From positions 24,636,501 to 24,700,500 of the forward strand of contig CM044862.1 of assembly GCA_024500155.1 (NCBI GenBank): DNA of 64,000 nucleotides. Reading direction: 5' to 3'. The notes under the pieces were generated by a model. That model was given only the letters and a program-made list of their open reading frames with translations. It was not told where the DNA came from and ran no database searches. Source of the stretch: Chenopodium formosanum. Taxonomy: Eukaryota > Streptophyta > Magnoliopsida > Caryophyllales > Amaranthaceae. Made by a program: the position numbers and the translations under genes. Below are positions 1 to 10,640 of the stretch, piece after piece (positions within the stretch are counted from its first letter, which is position 1; each line of letters begins with the position of its first letter).

Positions 1-171
1 ATACATCCCATGTGAAAAAATTTGAGTTATTTTCTCTCTTTAGCAGTTAAAGACCGACACCATTCACAAGTTAAATTGCTAAAACTCTTAGTGACTAAAG
101 ACATGATTATTTGTTGAGAAGCTAGGACTATAATTAATTTGTTCGAATTATACAGAAAATAGGCATATTAG

Positions 172-300
172 GGGGCTATTTATTTACAAAATTGATGCAA
201 TTTGACTCCGAAAAGGATTCGGAGGCAACAATGTCTGTCGCCTGGAGACAGCATAATACGTGTGGCGACAAGTGGCGCTGCGGCGCTTCCTAAGCGAGCT
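172..300 (-). promoter_or_regulatory. Antisense promoter region of copy A
   Basis: A GC-rich cluster (about 231-300) with repeated TGTCGC/GCGACA and GGCGC words, followed on the minus strand by an AAATAAATAGCCCCC stretch (about 172-186). The latter aligns by eye with the CATAAATAGCCCC box upstream of the second antisense gene of Ogre-M (40778). It probably drives the counterpart of that gene, which would lie left of the window. Confidence 0.5.
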
Positions 301-714
301 ATGCAAACCGCGTTTTTTCTGACTATAACTTGAATTCGTACAATGCCTTTACAATTGTTCCTTTTGTTCATTTACCCTATACATAATAATTTAATATATT
401 TTCCTTCTTTTTCTTTTTTGGATTTATTCAAGCTTAGGTTTGTTTTAAGTCCGATTTATTTTTAATTTTTTTCTTTTTGGGGGAGAAAGTCGAATACCCT
501 CCATTAGCAATAAAAATGACGGAAATTTTTGCGCAAAATTAATCAATTTTATTTTTTTGCACACACACACATATGCACATAAAAATGAAAAATAAAATGC
601 AAAAAATATAGAACATTCATAATAGATAATAGTTTATATGTACAAATATGTCTAATAAATGAGTCAGTCGGCAAAGTATTATAAAAGGTCAAAATAAAAT
701 AAATACAGGTACAG
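301..714. other. Spacer between the two antisense genes, with CCGTCA / AAGTCG box
   Basis: Non-coding AT-rich spacer. Positions 476-535 hold a conserved block containing GGGGGAGAAAGTCG, a CCTCC and an inverted TTCCGTCA. The block recurs at 40342-40397 in Ogre-M, and a rearranged version occurs in the 5' leaders at 12901-12950 and 49831-49885. A short CA repeat lies near 560-575. Confidence 0.5.
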
Positions 715-1880
715 CTACGGTGTCGGAGGGCACAGATGATGAGGGATATTCATCATGTCGAATAACAACGCAGGCCGAGAAGTATGCTCCTCACCAGCTC
801 TGGACTTGCCAGGGGTCATAATTTCAACTCAGGACCAGTCCACCCAGGGTCATCCTGGGATGAATCAGCAAAGGCTGAGGCTGCCGAGGCTGCTGCGACG
901 ACGAGCTGACCTCATACGTCCCACCACCCATCAGAGCTGATGTCGCCTCTCCTTGGCCCATCGGCCCAATCCGTGCACCCTTAGAGGAAGAAATTGAATC
1001 CTCCACTGCCTCGGTTCGAGTAGCATCAGGTTGGCCACCTATGCCACCAGAAGCAGTGCGGCGACGCCTCGAGCCAGACCTAGCAGGTTCCCTCCCAACC
1101 TCGGGTCTCGTCCGAGTACGCAAAGGGAGAGGTTGTCCCTGCAAAAATAAATCAAGCCAAATGTAAAGAAAATAAAAAAATGAAAAATAAAGAGGAAAAA
1201 GGAATACCTCCTGAGCAGTGTCGTCGCAACGACAAGAAGTCACGTTCCTCATCCTCACCAGTTGGCTTCGGATAGCGTCTATGCACCTCGCCATCGTTGT
1301 CACACCTAGCACGCAAACTATCAAAACAAGACAAGTATAAACAAGTAGCAAGCAAGGAACTCACCCGAGTCTGGTGACGAGGAATCTCTTCTGATTCCTT
1401 TGAGGAATCTCGAGATATCACCTTAAAAGTGGATGCAAAACTAGAGTGGACGCGGAAGTTTTGTTGGAGATAAGGAGGAGTGTAAGTCTCTCTAAGTTCT
1501 CTACCCTTTGCATGCTTTATGTGTGTACCAACCTTAGCTATTCTTTTGCTTGGCTACCTTTAATGTTTAGAAAGTATTATATTCTTGTGCACTTAGCCCG
1601 TTGTTTGTGTTTGGTTTGAAATGTCAAAACTCGAATTTTCTTGATTTCACCTTTGCCTTGAATGTTATGTGTTGCCAAGAGTTGTGGGTTAAACCTCTTA
1701 GAAAACCCTAACAAGTGCTTACTCGTCCTCATTGGCGACATGGTGGTTAAAAGGGCTTGATGCATACGCTAAATGCATCCGTGATTCCTACGGAAGTGAT
1801 TAAGTGTACATTTGTTTTTTTTTTTTCTATTTTGTTTCTTTTGCTTTCAATAATTCCATCTTGTTCTCTTTTGCCTTAGC

Positions 1881-1922
1881 TTTGCTCGAGGACGAGCAAA
1901 GGTTTAGCTTGGGGGAATTTTA
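1881..1922 (+). promoter_or_regulatory. Stem-loop plus polypurine tract
   Basis: TTTGCTCG-AGGA-CGAGCAAA forms a perfect 8-bp stem with a 4-nt loop (1881-1900). After 10 nt comes a GGGGGAATTT tract, and the LTR starts at 1923. This is the plus-strand priming position of LTR retrotransposons. See the findings for the covarying counterparts in Ath-1 and Ath-N. Confidence 0.75.
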
Positions 1923-2481
1923 TGAGCGACATTTATGTCACTCTTAGGGAGTACTTTTAGAGTTATTTTCGTGTTTATTTTCCCTTATTTTCCCTTTTAT
2001 TCTATTGTTTTTTTTAATAAAGTTTCTAGTTTATTTCTTAGTTTTAGTATGTTTTATTTTAATTTCTTTATTTAATTGATTTCTAGTTTATTTTCGTATT
2101 TTATTTGCTTTCGATTTATTTTATTTCGTTCCTTTTCTTTGTTACTTTCATATTTTTTATTAGTTTTTAGTTTATTTTGTTATTTATTTGATTTTATTTA
2201 CTTGTATAGTTTTATTTAATTTTTATTAAGTTTAGTGTTATTTCTTTTATTTTCTATTTTATTAATTTTATTTTATTCTTTGTCCCAGTTCTATTCTCGG
2301 TTTTGTGTGTAGGTGTTTGGGTTCGATGTCCAAGGCTAATTCCCAAGACATGCTCACACACCAATCTATTGTTGCCCCTTAACCTTCACCCCACAATCAC
2401 TTATCCTTCACCACACCAAATTCACAACCTATTTCCCCTGCTCCCAGCTACTCACTCACTCCACAACAACAACCACTAGCA

Positions 2482-3000
2482 ATGCTGCCTGGCAAACACC
2501 ACCACGCAGTCGTCGTCAGCCACCAACACCGCCAGCAAACCCAGCTCAAATTACTCCCATTTCCACCCTCACCTCGCAACAGCCCCTTTACCTCACTCAC
2601 GCAACAGAGCAGCAACCCACACATACCTCCACCAACACTCACGCAACCACCAATTACCAACCCAGCCCCACCGCTGCTACCTCCTTCTACCACAATCAGC
2701 CACAAACCAACACCATCCAACCCGCAATTAATCGCAGCCCGCACCAGCTCACCTTCTCATCCTCAATATCCAGCCATCGCGCAACCCACAACAACAACCC
2801 TTGCACCACTGTCCACTAAAACCCACACCAATCAACCACCTTCAGCCACTCAAATTGGCGCACAAAGCAACCCTCCTCTCCGCGCAAACCCACCTTTACC
2901 AGTAGCAGCAATTGCACCCAAATCAACCCCATCAATTCGCACAAGCATCACCCAAATTCAGAGCAATTCAAGTTCATTTGGGTTAGAGCAAACCGAATAG
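2482..3000 (+). CDS. Pro/Thr/Gln/Ser-rich 172-residue ORF inside the LTR
   Basis: An open frame of 172 codons from ATG to TAG inside an LTR. The composition is extremely biased: runs of Pro, Thr, Gln, Asn and Ser, with no recognisable domain, signal peptide or membrane segment. The DNA strand is C- and A-rich over about 2330-3000, unlike the T-rich flanks, and such sequence rarely meets a stop in this frame. The opposite strand is also partly open. I consider it a composition effect more likely than a gene, but it sits upstream of nothing else recognisable in the LTR. Function unknown. Confidence 0.2.
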   Translation: MLPGKHHHAVVVSHQHRQQTQLKLLPFPPSPRNSPFTSLTQQSSNPHIPPPTLTQPPITNPAPPLLPPSTTISHKPTPSNPQLIAARTSSPSHPQYPAIAQPTTTTLAPLSTKTHTNQPPSATQIGAQSNPPLRANPPLPVAAIAPKSTPSIRTSITQIQSNSSSFGLEQTE

Positions 3001-3260
3001 GAGTTCGGTCGAAGTACGAGTTAGAAACTTTTAAAGTTTTGTAATTTGAAGAGGTGTGGTCGAACACACCCATGGTTCGACCAAACCAACCCCGTAGTTC
3101 GGCCACACAAACCCATGGTTCGATCAAACCATTTCACGAGCTCTGCGCGTGGTTATTAACGAAGATAAACGACTTGAATTGATGCTCGATGAGTGTTGTT
3201 TAAGATGAACGGGTGGCGATTTCATGATAAAGCTTGATGATGGATTTTGATAGGGTGTGA

Positions 3261-3840
3261 TTACATGGGCAACGGGTCGTGCCGTGCCGCCGCGGGTCGT
3301 GCATGGCCGTGCCGCGGTGGTGGGCGTGCCGTGCCGTGCCTAAATTTGGCACACCCCAGCCCACGAAACGGCACGGCCCCCGTGCCTGGCGGGCCGCCGG
3401 CCAAATTGTGCCACTTTTTTTTATTTTTTTTTTAAATGAACGTAAAAAAAAAAACGATATATAAATATTTTTTAGTACAACTTAATTTTATATAAATAAT
3501 GTTATTAATTTATGTTTATGTTAATGTTAATATATTTTGTTTTGAACAAACTTTATTTTAATTAAGGTTATAAAAATTATTTATCTAATTATGTTTAAGT
3601 TTATATAAATAATTTTATTAATTTAGCAAAAAACAACAATACATATAATAAAAATTAAATTACCACTGCCGTGCCAGACCGTGCCGGCGTGCCGACCCTT
3701 GGGCCGGCCACCGTCCCTCGTGCCGTGCTCGTGCCGATTCCCAGATTTTTGTTCACGGCACGGCCCACAGGTGGGCCGCCGTGCCAGAATCGTGCTGGGC
3801 CCGTGCCGCCCGCGTGTCGGCACAGCCCATGCCCATCTTT
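3261..3840. mobile_element. Non-autonomous hAT-type element
   Basis: A 580-bp segment flanked by perfect 8-bp direct repeats GGGTGTGA (3253-3260 and 3841-3848), the duplication length of hAT elements. The ends are imperfect inverted repeats: TTACATGGGCA at the left and AAAGATGGGCA (reverse complement) at the right. Both subterminal regions are packed with GTGCC/GGCAC and CCGGCC words, and the centre (about 3410-3660) is AT-rich. No transposase frame is present. GTGCC-rich subterminal arrays of this kind are typical of a group of plant hAT elements. Confidence 0.75.
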
Positions 3841-4079
3841 GGGTGTGAAGTAGGGGAATGAATCCCATTTTTGAGCAGCCAACATCGAATTAGAAGGGGA
3901 AAAGGGTCTAATGGTTTTGGGAATTTTAGGGGTTTATTTTTCTTTTTCTTTTAATTTATTTCTTTTCTTTTCCCTTTTTCTTATTTCTTTCTTTTATTTT
4001 TTATAATTAGTTTCTTTCTTTATTTTTCCTTTTTATTTTTATTTTATTTTCTTTTACTTACTTAGTATTCTTAACTTAG

Positions 4080-4087
4080 TATAAATA
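4080..4087 (+). promoter_or_regulatory. TATA box of the truncated LTR
   Basis: TATAAATA about 870 bp before the LTR end, in the position expected for the U3/R promoter. A CT-rich pyrimidine stretch and an AT-rich R/U5-like region follow. Confidence 0.6.
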
Positions 4088-6611
4088 CCCAATTTTGGGG
4101 GTAATTAAGAGATTATTCAATTACCAATTATTCTATTCTTTAATTAATTTTGGGAGAGCCTCTCTCTCTAGGTTTAGGTTAGGATTATAGTAGTTTATAG
4201 AGAGAAAGTAAGGGTTTCACCATTGTTGAGCTTGGATATTTAATAGGAAGATTGATCATCTTGCTTGTAGACTTTCACATTCAATTAATGAGAATCTCTA
4301 TCTCTCTCTCCTCTATTTTTATTGCTTCTTTTGATTATTATTGTAGTTGTTGGTATTGCTTGTTAATCATGTTGATTCTTGATTATTTGTTAATTTATCT
4401 TGTTAATAGCATGATTAGTGTGTGATTCCCCCACTAAAGGGGTGGTTGTGGTGTAGTTGGATCTTGAGCATGCTTTAGGGTTTATAATTGATTTATTTGT
4501 GATTAAAGTCTTTATATGATTGATATTCTTTGATCTTCTTGCAAGTTCACATTGTTGGTTGATTAAAGGTGAATCTTTGCTAACAAGGAACAGAAGTTGA
4601 CTTAGTTAAGCCAATTGACCCCGGAAGGCGTCTAGATTGGATCCTTTATTTCAATATTCGAGCATGTTTAGTTCATAACTACTTCAATTTCTATGCCCTT
4701 GTTTATGTTCATGTGAAGGCTATACCTAAACCGTTTCTCTTAGTGTTTTATTTCTTGTTTTAGCATCTTTGGACATTAGTTTATTTATCTCCTATTCCGG
4801 ACTAGCTTAATTGTCGATAACATTTGGTGGTGTTTATTCGTTCCCTATGGTTCGACCCCTGAGCTTGACTTATACTCGTATTAGGTTTGTTTAGGTTGTA
4901 TAAATTGTATTTGATCTAGATATATACAATTAACAATGTGTTTATTCCCTTGTCGATAGCTGATGGACATCCGAGGAGGAACGAACACAGCAGGCTCAGT
5001 CTGCTAAAAAAGCAAACAAAAGTGAATAAAATACCACTTGGGGGCTACTTAGCAAAGAACTAAAAGACAAAAATCATACTGCCGCCTCCTCAGACAAAAC
5101 AGGGGTCGGAGCTAACAAAGACAGAAAGTCCTCCTCGTAGCATCGCCCTTAGCTAGCATGAGATCGCCAAGGAGTACCAGCAGGCGGCGTCTCAGCCAAG
5201 TTGATCAGCATCGCATCATGGAACATTTGGCGAGGCGGAGGAGTAGGGACGACAAAGATCTCCGAAGAGTGCTGAATACCAACTCTCTCACCAAGGTACA
5301 CTATCGCCTCATATGTCCCCTAAAAGTAGCGACGCTCAGCGGTGCATTGCGCAGCTAGCGCAGAAATAACCAAACCGTCCCATGGCCGGTATACTACCTC
5401 ATGCTTCTGCAAAATATATCTATAAGACAAAACTCTATCAAAAGGTAATTTAAAGATGTCAACTGTTCAAAAGAACATACCGAGAGGATCATGGGTAGTG
5501 GTCGATTGATGCGACCTCCTCAGCAGGCGCTAATAGGGAGCTCACGAAGACATGGTCTCGTCGGCGCAAGTGAAGGAAAGTATTCGTAGAACCAGATCTA
5601 TAAGGATAGAAGAATATCAACAAATGCTAATAAGAGTCTAGAGCTAACTTTTAAAGAGATAAAATATACCTCTACGACTCTCTAGAAGCTAGAGAGTGCA
5701 ATGTTTCATGTGAGAGCTCTGTGGCGATAGGAATCTCGCAAGCCCCGAAAAAAGTCAACATAGGCCAAGCTGGACCAATCGTAATTCCCGATCAGCTAAA
5801 GATTGCGGAGAGCAGGAAGGTAGTAAAGCAGCACCCGACTACCCTTGTAAGGAGAGTAGGTCACTAACAGCAAAATAAGCACAAAGATGCGTACCCGCTG
5901 CTCTCGGGTGGTCGCATCGTCCTCAAAAGCCATCGCCAGAGTCGACTAGCGAATGCACCCGGAGCTAAGTCCAGCTGGCTCCACCTTGACACGGGCCCGA
6001 ACAGCGATCGGACCCAACAACTCCTCGACTATCGGAGAAAAAGCACTAATAGTGCTGTCAAATGGCAGCGCAGTCAAGCGAACTCTAGTCTCGAGATGAG
6101 ACTGAAGTCAGCTGGGGTGACAGTCATCTCACCCCAGGGAAAATGAAAAGTATTGGTGGTGTTCTAGAAGAACTCCACCAAAGCACAAACCACGTGGTGG
6201 CCCGTGTCGCACGAGTACATGGTCTGAGTAGCCTGAAACAGGGAAGTCAGCCAACAGGACTCCCAAAGTCGCCGCAGCCCCTTATCGTTGCGAAATTACT
6301 TGTCATACATCTTGCCGATGGACATGTTGCCCGAACAATGGCTACGCGTCCTCCCGCTAATAATCCCACGACTCACCCTCTAAAAAATGTGGTGCTCAGG
6401 GGCGAAAAACAACGTCCGCTCATCCCACTTAGGGAAGGGATCGAGAGAAGTGGACGGATTCGCGTCTTCCTATACGAGCTCGTGCTCTCGTCGTGTGTCT
6501 CGAGACCGCGAACCAGAACTTCGCTGTCTAGCCATACTACATTGTGCAAAATTGATAAAAATTAAGGCTCTATAGAATCTAAGGTTCGCCTAGCCGCATG
6601 ATACTATGTTC

Positions 6612-6613
<2 letters not shown>

Positions 6614-6653
<40 letters not shown>
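6614..6653. repeat. Poly(A) run of 40
   Basis: Forty consecutive A residues in the leader of the copy A PMD gene. The aligned position in Ogre-M (near 37740) has only a run of six T on the plus strand, so the homopolymer expanded in copy A. Confidence 0.95.
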
Positions 6654-6655
<2 letters not shown>

Positions 6656-7039
6656 AACAGAGTAAGTAGTACTAAAACAGAGAACAATTTCAATTCAAGC
6701 ATATATGGCATTTTTCAAGCAATCAAACAATTTCTTGCAATACTATGATAATTATTGTGACAAATTGGACAAGAATTGCTAGCAAAAACGCGAAGAACAA
6801 CCCGCATTGTTCTTACGACCTTAAGGGGTTCAACAATAGTGAATCGTTCATTTCTCCACCAAATTAAGTCAAACAAGTCTCAAAATACTCCCAAGGCAAT
6901 ATACAAACATAATCAAGCAATTTTAATGGTATAAAATTTCACAAACAAAGCAACTAGAGCAACATAAGTTTTGAATTTTCAAGAAATTCGTGAATAAACA
7001 TGTGCAAAATTCAGTAAAAATCGAGTGAGTTTGGAAAAA

Positions 7040-7290
7040 ACTTACATAGATCATTAAACTAGATGAACAAAGCTTTGATTTGCAACAAATTTGAGTGAAT
7101 TTGGTTGAGAAACGAGCGAAAACGGACGATTTCAAGTTTTGTGCAGAAATTTCGAACGAAAACAGCAGCATCAACGAAATGAGGAAGAAAGGGCTTTTAT
7201 TCGGAAAACCCGAGTGCAACGCCGCGCGACAAGAAGAAATTGCGGCGATAACAGTTTCTTGCAGCTGCTGTAGTGGCAGCAGAACGTGAC
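7040..7290 (-). promoter_or_regulatory. Promoter and leader of the copy A PMD gene
   Basis: On the minus strand a GC cluster (about 7213-7290, GCGCGACAAG and GCGGCG words) precedes a TATA-like GAATAAAAG (about 7193-7206). A conserved splice-donor context CTATGTAAGTTTT follows (about 7045-7060) and also occurs at 37352-37365 of Ogre-M. This suggests a transcribed leader with a 5'-UTR intron ending just before the ATG at 6535. Confidence 0.5.
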
Positions 7291-7462
7291 GCCTCGTAGG
7301 ATGATTATTTCGACCTCGTGCAGCAGTTTGGGTTCCTTGGTACGCCGGTTAGCCCCTCTAAGCATCTTAACATGATTAGTAATAGGCTTGGTTATAATCG
7401 CATTAAGTGATCGACCTGATAAATGATCGTCTCACTTAGCTTAAAGCGCCAAAACATTTTCT

Positions 7463-7905
7463 CATAGCAAAGGCACCAACATAATGGTTCATAAGAAGCA
7501 AAGGCACCAACACAATAGTTCATAAACAACAAAAGCACCGACATACTGGTTCACAAGCAGCAAAAGCGCCGACGCACTGCATAGAAAAAGCAAAGTTCAA
7601 GCAAACTTTAAAGGATCGACAAGCGTTGGTCATTGGTGATATTCTTCGGAATATTATCGCAACTGCTAAGGATAGCTTCAAGCAAAGCAATCTTCGATCA
7701 TATTCCTTGGCTTGCGGAAGATGGTCATAAAGCGATAGAAGATCGTTTCTGGCGAAGCAATCTTTGATAGGATTCCCTGGCTTGCAGAAGACTATCACAA
7801 CTAAAATTGGAGGCAGTTACAAGAGTAGCAGTCTTCAGACGGTATCCCCTAGCTTGAGGAAGATCGTCAAAAGTAGCAGGATAGCATTCCCTAGCTTGTG
7901 AAAGG
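7463..7905 (+). repeat. 3'-UTR tandem repeats of copy A
   Basis: About four degenerate units of roughly 36 bp built on GCAAAGGCACCAACA...GGTTCATAA (7463-7590). These are followed by several longer degenerate units (about 60-70 bp) that share a TTCCYTRGCTTG core (about 7610-7905). Tandem repeats between pol and the 3' LTR are a known trait of Tat-lineage elements and can seed satellite DNA. Counterparts are at 36440-36905. Confidence 0.75.
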
Positions 7906-8128
7906 TTGCCACAAAAAACAACCCAACAAATCCCCATTCCCAGAGATGTTTTCTTGACGGTGCAAGATACGCATTTCTTAACTATTTTACCTATTTTAAA
8001 CTAACGCTAGTTTGTAGGTATCGGTGTTACAAGATTGATTTGGGATCGCAGAACGTTCTGAATCATTCTCCGTCCCTATCGATACTTTGACTTTTGTTTT
8101 TGAAACTTGCGTTTCTCCAAACTCAGTC

Positions 8129-8142
8129 AAAGTGGAGACTTC
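8129..8142 (+). promoter_or_regulatory. Polypurine tract of copy A
   Basis: AAAGTGGAGACTTC directly before the LTR start TGTAGACACC. It corresponds to AAAGTGGGGGCTTC in Ogre-M. Confidence 0.8.
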
Positions 8143-9966
8143 TGTAGACACCCATTTGTATCTCCCTAAAACCAGACCTGGTGAAGAATACCTTTCACGT
8201 CGAATCATAATCGAATGAAGTGAAAGTGTGAAAAGTCTAGTGTTGCGGTTAGTTTTAATTAAATTCTTTCTCTCTGTTTTTAAAAACTTATTTTATGAAA
8301 ATAGATAATCCATTTTAGTTTGGTCCATAGCAAGGGTCCAATAATAGTGTAGTTGGATGGGGTTTGAAAAGAGCTTTCCAACAATTAATTATAAGCCCAA
8401 TTCCGATAAATAATGAGAAAGTTATGGCCAAATTACTAAACAAGGCCCAGTTTGATTATGATAAGCGGCCCAATGATCTAGAGGAGGGCCTATTATAATT
8501 TATCATTCCTAAAGCAATTAGGATTTATTATAGTCTTCTAGAAGGTTCTTTTGAATCCTAATGTGATGAGGATTGATAATTGAGTTTTACGAGTTTTATT
8601 TGGAATAAAAGAAGTGTTTTTAATGAAATTACAATTTTACTCCTCGTAAAGACTTTTACTCTTAATTTTATCAAAAAATATGGAAACATGTGAAAAATTT
8701 CCTACAGCATCGCACGCCAGGCTGTTGCGCGGCGACAGAGGCTACTGCGGCGCCAGCATCGTGTTTTATTCCTCTTAAAACTCTGATTCTTTTTTATCTA
8801 TTCCGGACTATTTGTCATTGTAATAGCGTCCTTAAACCACCGTTTTTAATCACCAACTCTCATCAAGAAAATCTTGATACTCTCTCTCTTTCTCTTTTTC
8901 TAAACCTCCTTTTTACAAACAAAATTTCGCATTCACAAGATCTAGACACACCTAGCCCAATTCCAAGTTGCTTTCGCCCTAAACGTGAAACATTTGGTAT
9001 TTCTGAGGGTTTGGTCCCAAATCTTTATTATTTGATTTTATTATTTTCCTTGAAGTTACTGATGTGTGTATTTTTTTTATTAGAAAGAGATACGAGGCAT
9101 CCAGCAAGTGCTTTAATTGTTTAATTGATATTATGATATAGAAATCATGTTTAGGTTGTTATTTTGATTCCTAGTATCATGTTAGGATGCTTTTCTTAGT
9201 ATGATGTTTAGGGTAAAGAATATAATGTCAATTGTGATTTCTATAATGCTACCTATTTTAATATTATGTTAGTATCATGTTAGGGCTAAATCTTTGATTT
9301 TTATATGTTTAGTGACATGCTAGGGTTTGTTATTAATCTTTCTAGTATCATGTCTAGGATCTTGCTATTATTATGCTTTATTTTTAACATGATTATGATT
9401 ATAATTGTTATAATAATTGTTATGATTATGATTATTATTATGATTATGTTGCTTGATAGATTTGTTATTACTTGATCACACCTTTTATGCATGTTTAAAG
9501 GTAATTTAAACTTGTAATCACGCTTAATAAGATAATTAATAATCTTTTTTAGGGTTAATTTGATTATAATTTAAGTGATCACCATAATAGATTTATTTGT
9601 GCATTAATATTCAACCAACCTAGATAAACAGGTTTAGGGTAAACCTATTGATTGCATGTTAGTCAGAAAGCGCACATAAATACGAGAAGAATAAAGTAGA
9701 GGTTTATTATTAGGGCAAATTCTTTCTCTTTTAGGTTGGATTTGTACCTTCATCCCCGAACTTCCAGTCTTGGTTGGACCTATTGGAGTTCACGATCTCT
9801 TGGATTGTTAAGGGGTGTGACCTTCACCCTATGAACGGTTTACAAGTTCCTAAAACTTGTTGGCGACTCTTTTGCTCTAGCTTCTTTCCCTTTGGACGCC
9901 TCCATGCTTAAGTGTATGATCATAGTGGGGTTCAATTTTGGGGTAATGCTTGAAATATTCCCTACA
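8143..9966 (+). repeat. 3' LTR of copy A (1824 bp)
   Basis: Begins TGTAGACACCCATTTG and ends TATTCCCTACA. It aligns by eye in inverse orientation with the Ogre-M LTRs (34277-36141, and 51272-52099 plus 58780-59880). Contains a GC cluster near 8709-8760 (GCGCGGCGACAG) and an AT microsatellite-like segment at about 9395-9450. A short frame on the minus strand at 9301-9492 is only that AT repeat. Confidence 0.85.
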
Positions 9967-10640
9967 CATAAGAATCAAGTTTAAGGGTTTTAGAGCCACG
10001 GCGTGAGGTAGCACACGCAATTCTCTGAATTGCGTTGGGTACCGTGCACATCTCAGTGAGTAGCGCGCACCAGGCGCGCGCAACTTATTGAGTTGCGCTG
10101 GTTTGCGGTTTGCCTTATACGTAAACACGTTTTTAAAACTTCTATAATTTTTATTGCGGAGTTGGATTAAGGCGTATAAGATATCAGTGGAAAGCTCTCA
10201 ATGTCTATTTTCGAATTATGTTAGAATTAGGTTAAAAAAAGTTATGGATCAAAAGTTATGGCCGTTGGAGTGCAAAGGTGTCGGTTTTGGGGCCCGGTTT
10301 AGTGTTTTGATCATAACTTCTTCGTTTTAGATCGGAATTGGGCTTATAATGTACCGTTAGAAAGATATTTGAAATGGCTATCCATTTGTATAGGCCTTGT
10401 ATGGGAATTTGATGGTTGGTTTATCTTTTTTTGCTCGATTTTCACCAATGTAGGTTCCATTGGATCTAATCGTTGCATTTGACGCATTTAGGTCCGTTAT
10501 TAGTCAAATTTAAACATGTATGAACACGTTTTAGGCCTATTTAGTAATTGGATAAGGCTATAAGATGAAATGATCTAAAATATGGGTTTTCACTTACTTC
10601 ATAATGCATTTCGTAGTCCATAAACACTTCAACTTTGATC
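9967..10640 (-). repeat. Fragment of a minus-strand Tat-type LTR
   Basis: Positions 10295-10370 (CATAACTTCTTCG...ATCGGAATTGGGCTTATAAT) match, in the same orientation, the U3 core of the minus-strand Ogre-M LTR at 59590-59650. A cluster of GCGCGC and GTTGCGC words (9990-10110) resembles that of Tat-H rather than copy A. No termini are recognised, and the right limit is approximate. Confidence 0.45.

Larger units (their letters stand above)
1428..4961 (+). mobile_element. Truncated Athila-like LTR element inserted in the PMD gene
   Basis: Contains about 490 bp of 3' internal sequence, a stem-loop with polypurine tract, and a long LTR. Both flanks match neighbouring parts of the PMD gene (left flank to about 39430-39490, right flank to about 39357-39391 of the intact copy), so this is an insertion, accompanied by loss of roughly 30-40 bp of host. 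No gag, pol or primer site is present. I could not find a target duplication, which fits truncation or deletion after insertion. Confidence 0.7.
1923..4961 (+). repeat. LTR of the truncated Athila-like element
   Basis: Starts TGAGCGACATTTATGTCACTC, closely similar to the Ath-1 LTR start TGATGAGTGGCATTTATGCC. Contains a proline-rich ORF region, a hAT insertion, and a promoter (TATAAATA at 4080-4087). Its right end (near 4961) lacks a clear CA, so the exact terminus is uncertain. Without the hAT the LTR is about 2.45 kb, long for this group. Confidence 0.65.
715..6535 (-). pseudogene. Plant mobile domain (PMD/MAIN-like) antisense gene of copy A, broken
   Basis: Starts at an ATG complementary to 6533-6535 (protein beginning MARQRSSGSRSRD) and ends at a TAG complementary to 715-717. 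It matches, by eye and in order, the better preserved gene at 37825-40148. PMD proteins are plant proteins of uncertain biochemical function, related to MAIN-type silencing factors and often carried by transposons. The reading frame has several nonsense codons within the first 150 codons and is split by an insertion at about 1428-4961. Introns sit where they do in the Ogre-M copy: conserved GT boundaries follow the PRHQTR exon (near 1368) and the C-terminal penultimate exon (near 1204). The last exon is rich in Arg, Ser and Gly. Confidence 0.7.
1..9966 (+). mobile_element. Copy A: 3' portion of a Tat/Ogre-type LTR retrotransposon
   Basis: The 3' part of a plus-strand Tat/Ogre element; the coding part lies left of the window. 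Order: antisense-gene promoter region (about 172-300), antisense PMD gene (715-6535, minus), 3' untranslated region with tandem repeats, polypurine tract, and a 3' LTR beginning TGTAGACACCC and ending CCCTACA. The same order occurs, inverted, in Ogre-M (34277-59880), which fixes the interpretation. A truncated Athila-like element with a nested hAT interrupts the PMD gene. No matching target duplication can be tested because the 5' end is outside the window. Confidence 0.85.

Noticed and set aside
3247..3868. Several overlapping frames on both strands
   Set aside because: They lie in the GTGCC arrays of the hAT element, and all frames are open because of the repeated GC words.
5158..6575. Plus-strand frames in this interval
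   Set aside because: They are reverse-strand shadows of the antisense PMD gene of copy A; the matching interval in Ogre-M has the same shadows on its opposite strand.
9301..9492. Minus-strand ORF rich in Ile
   Set aside because: A translation of an ATTATG-type microsatellite inside the copy A LTR.
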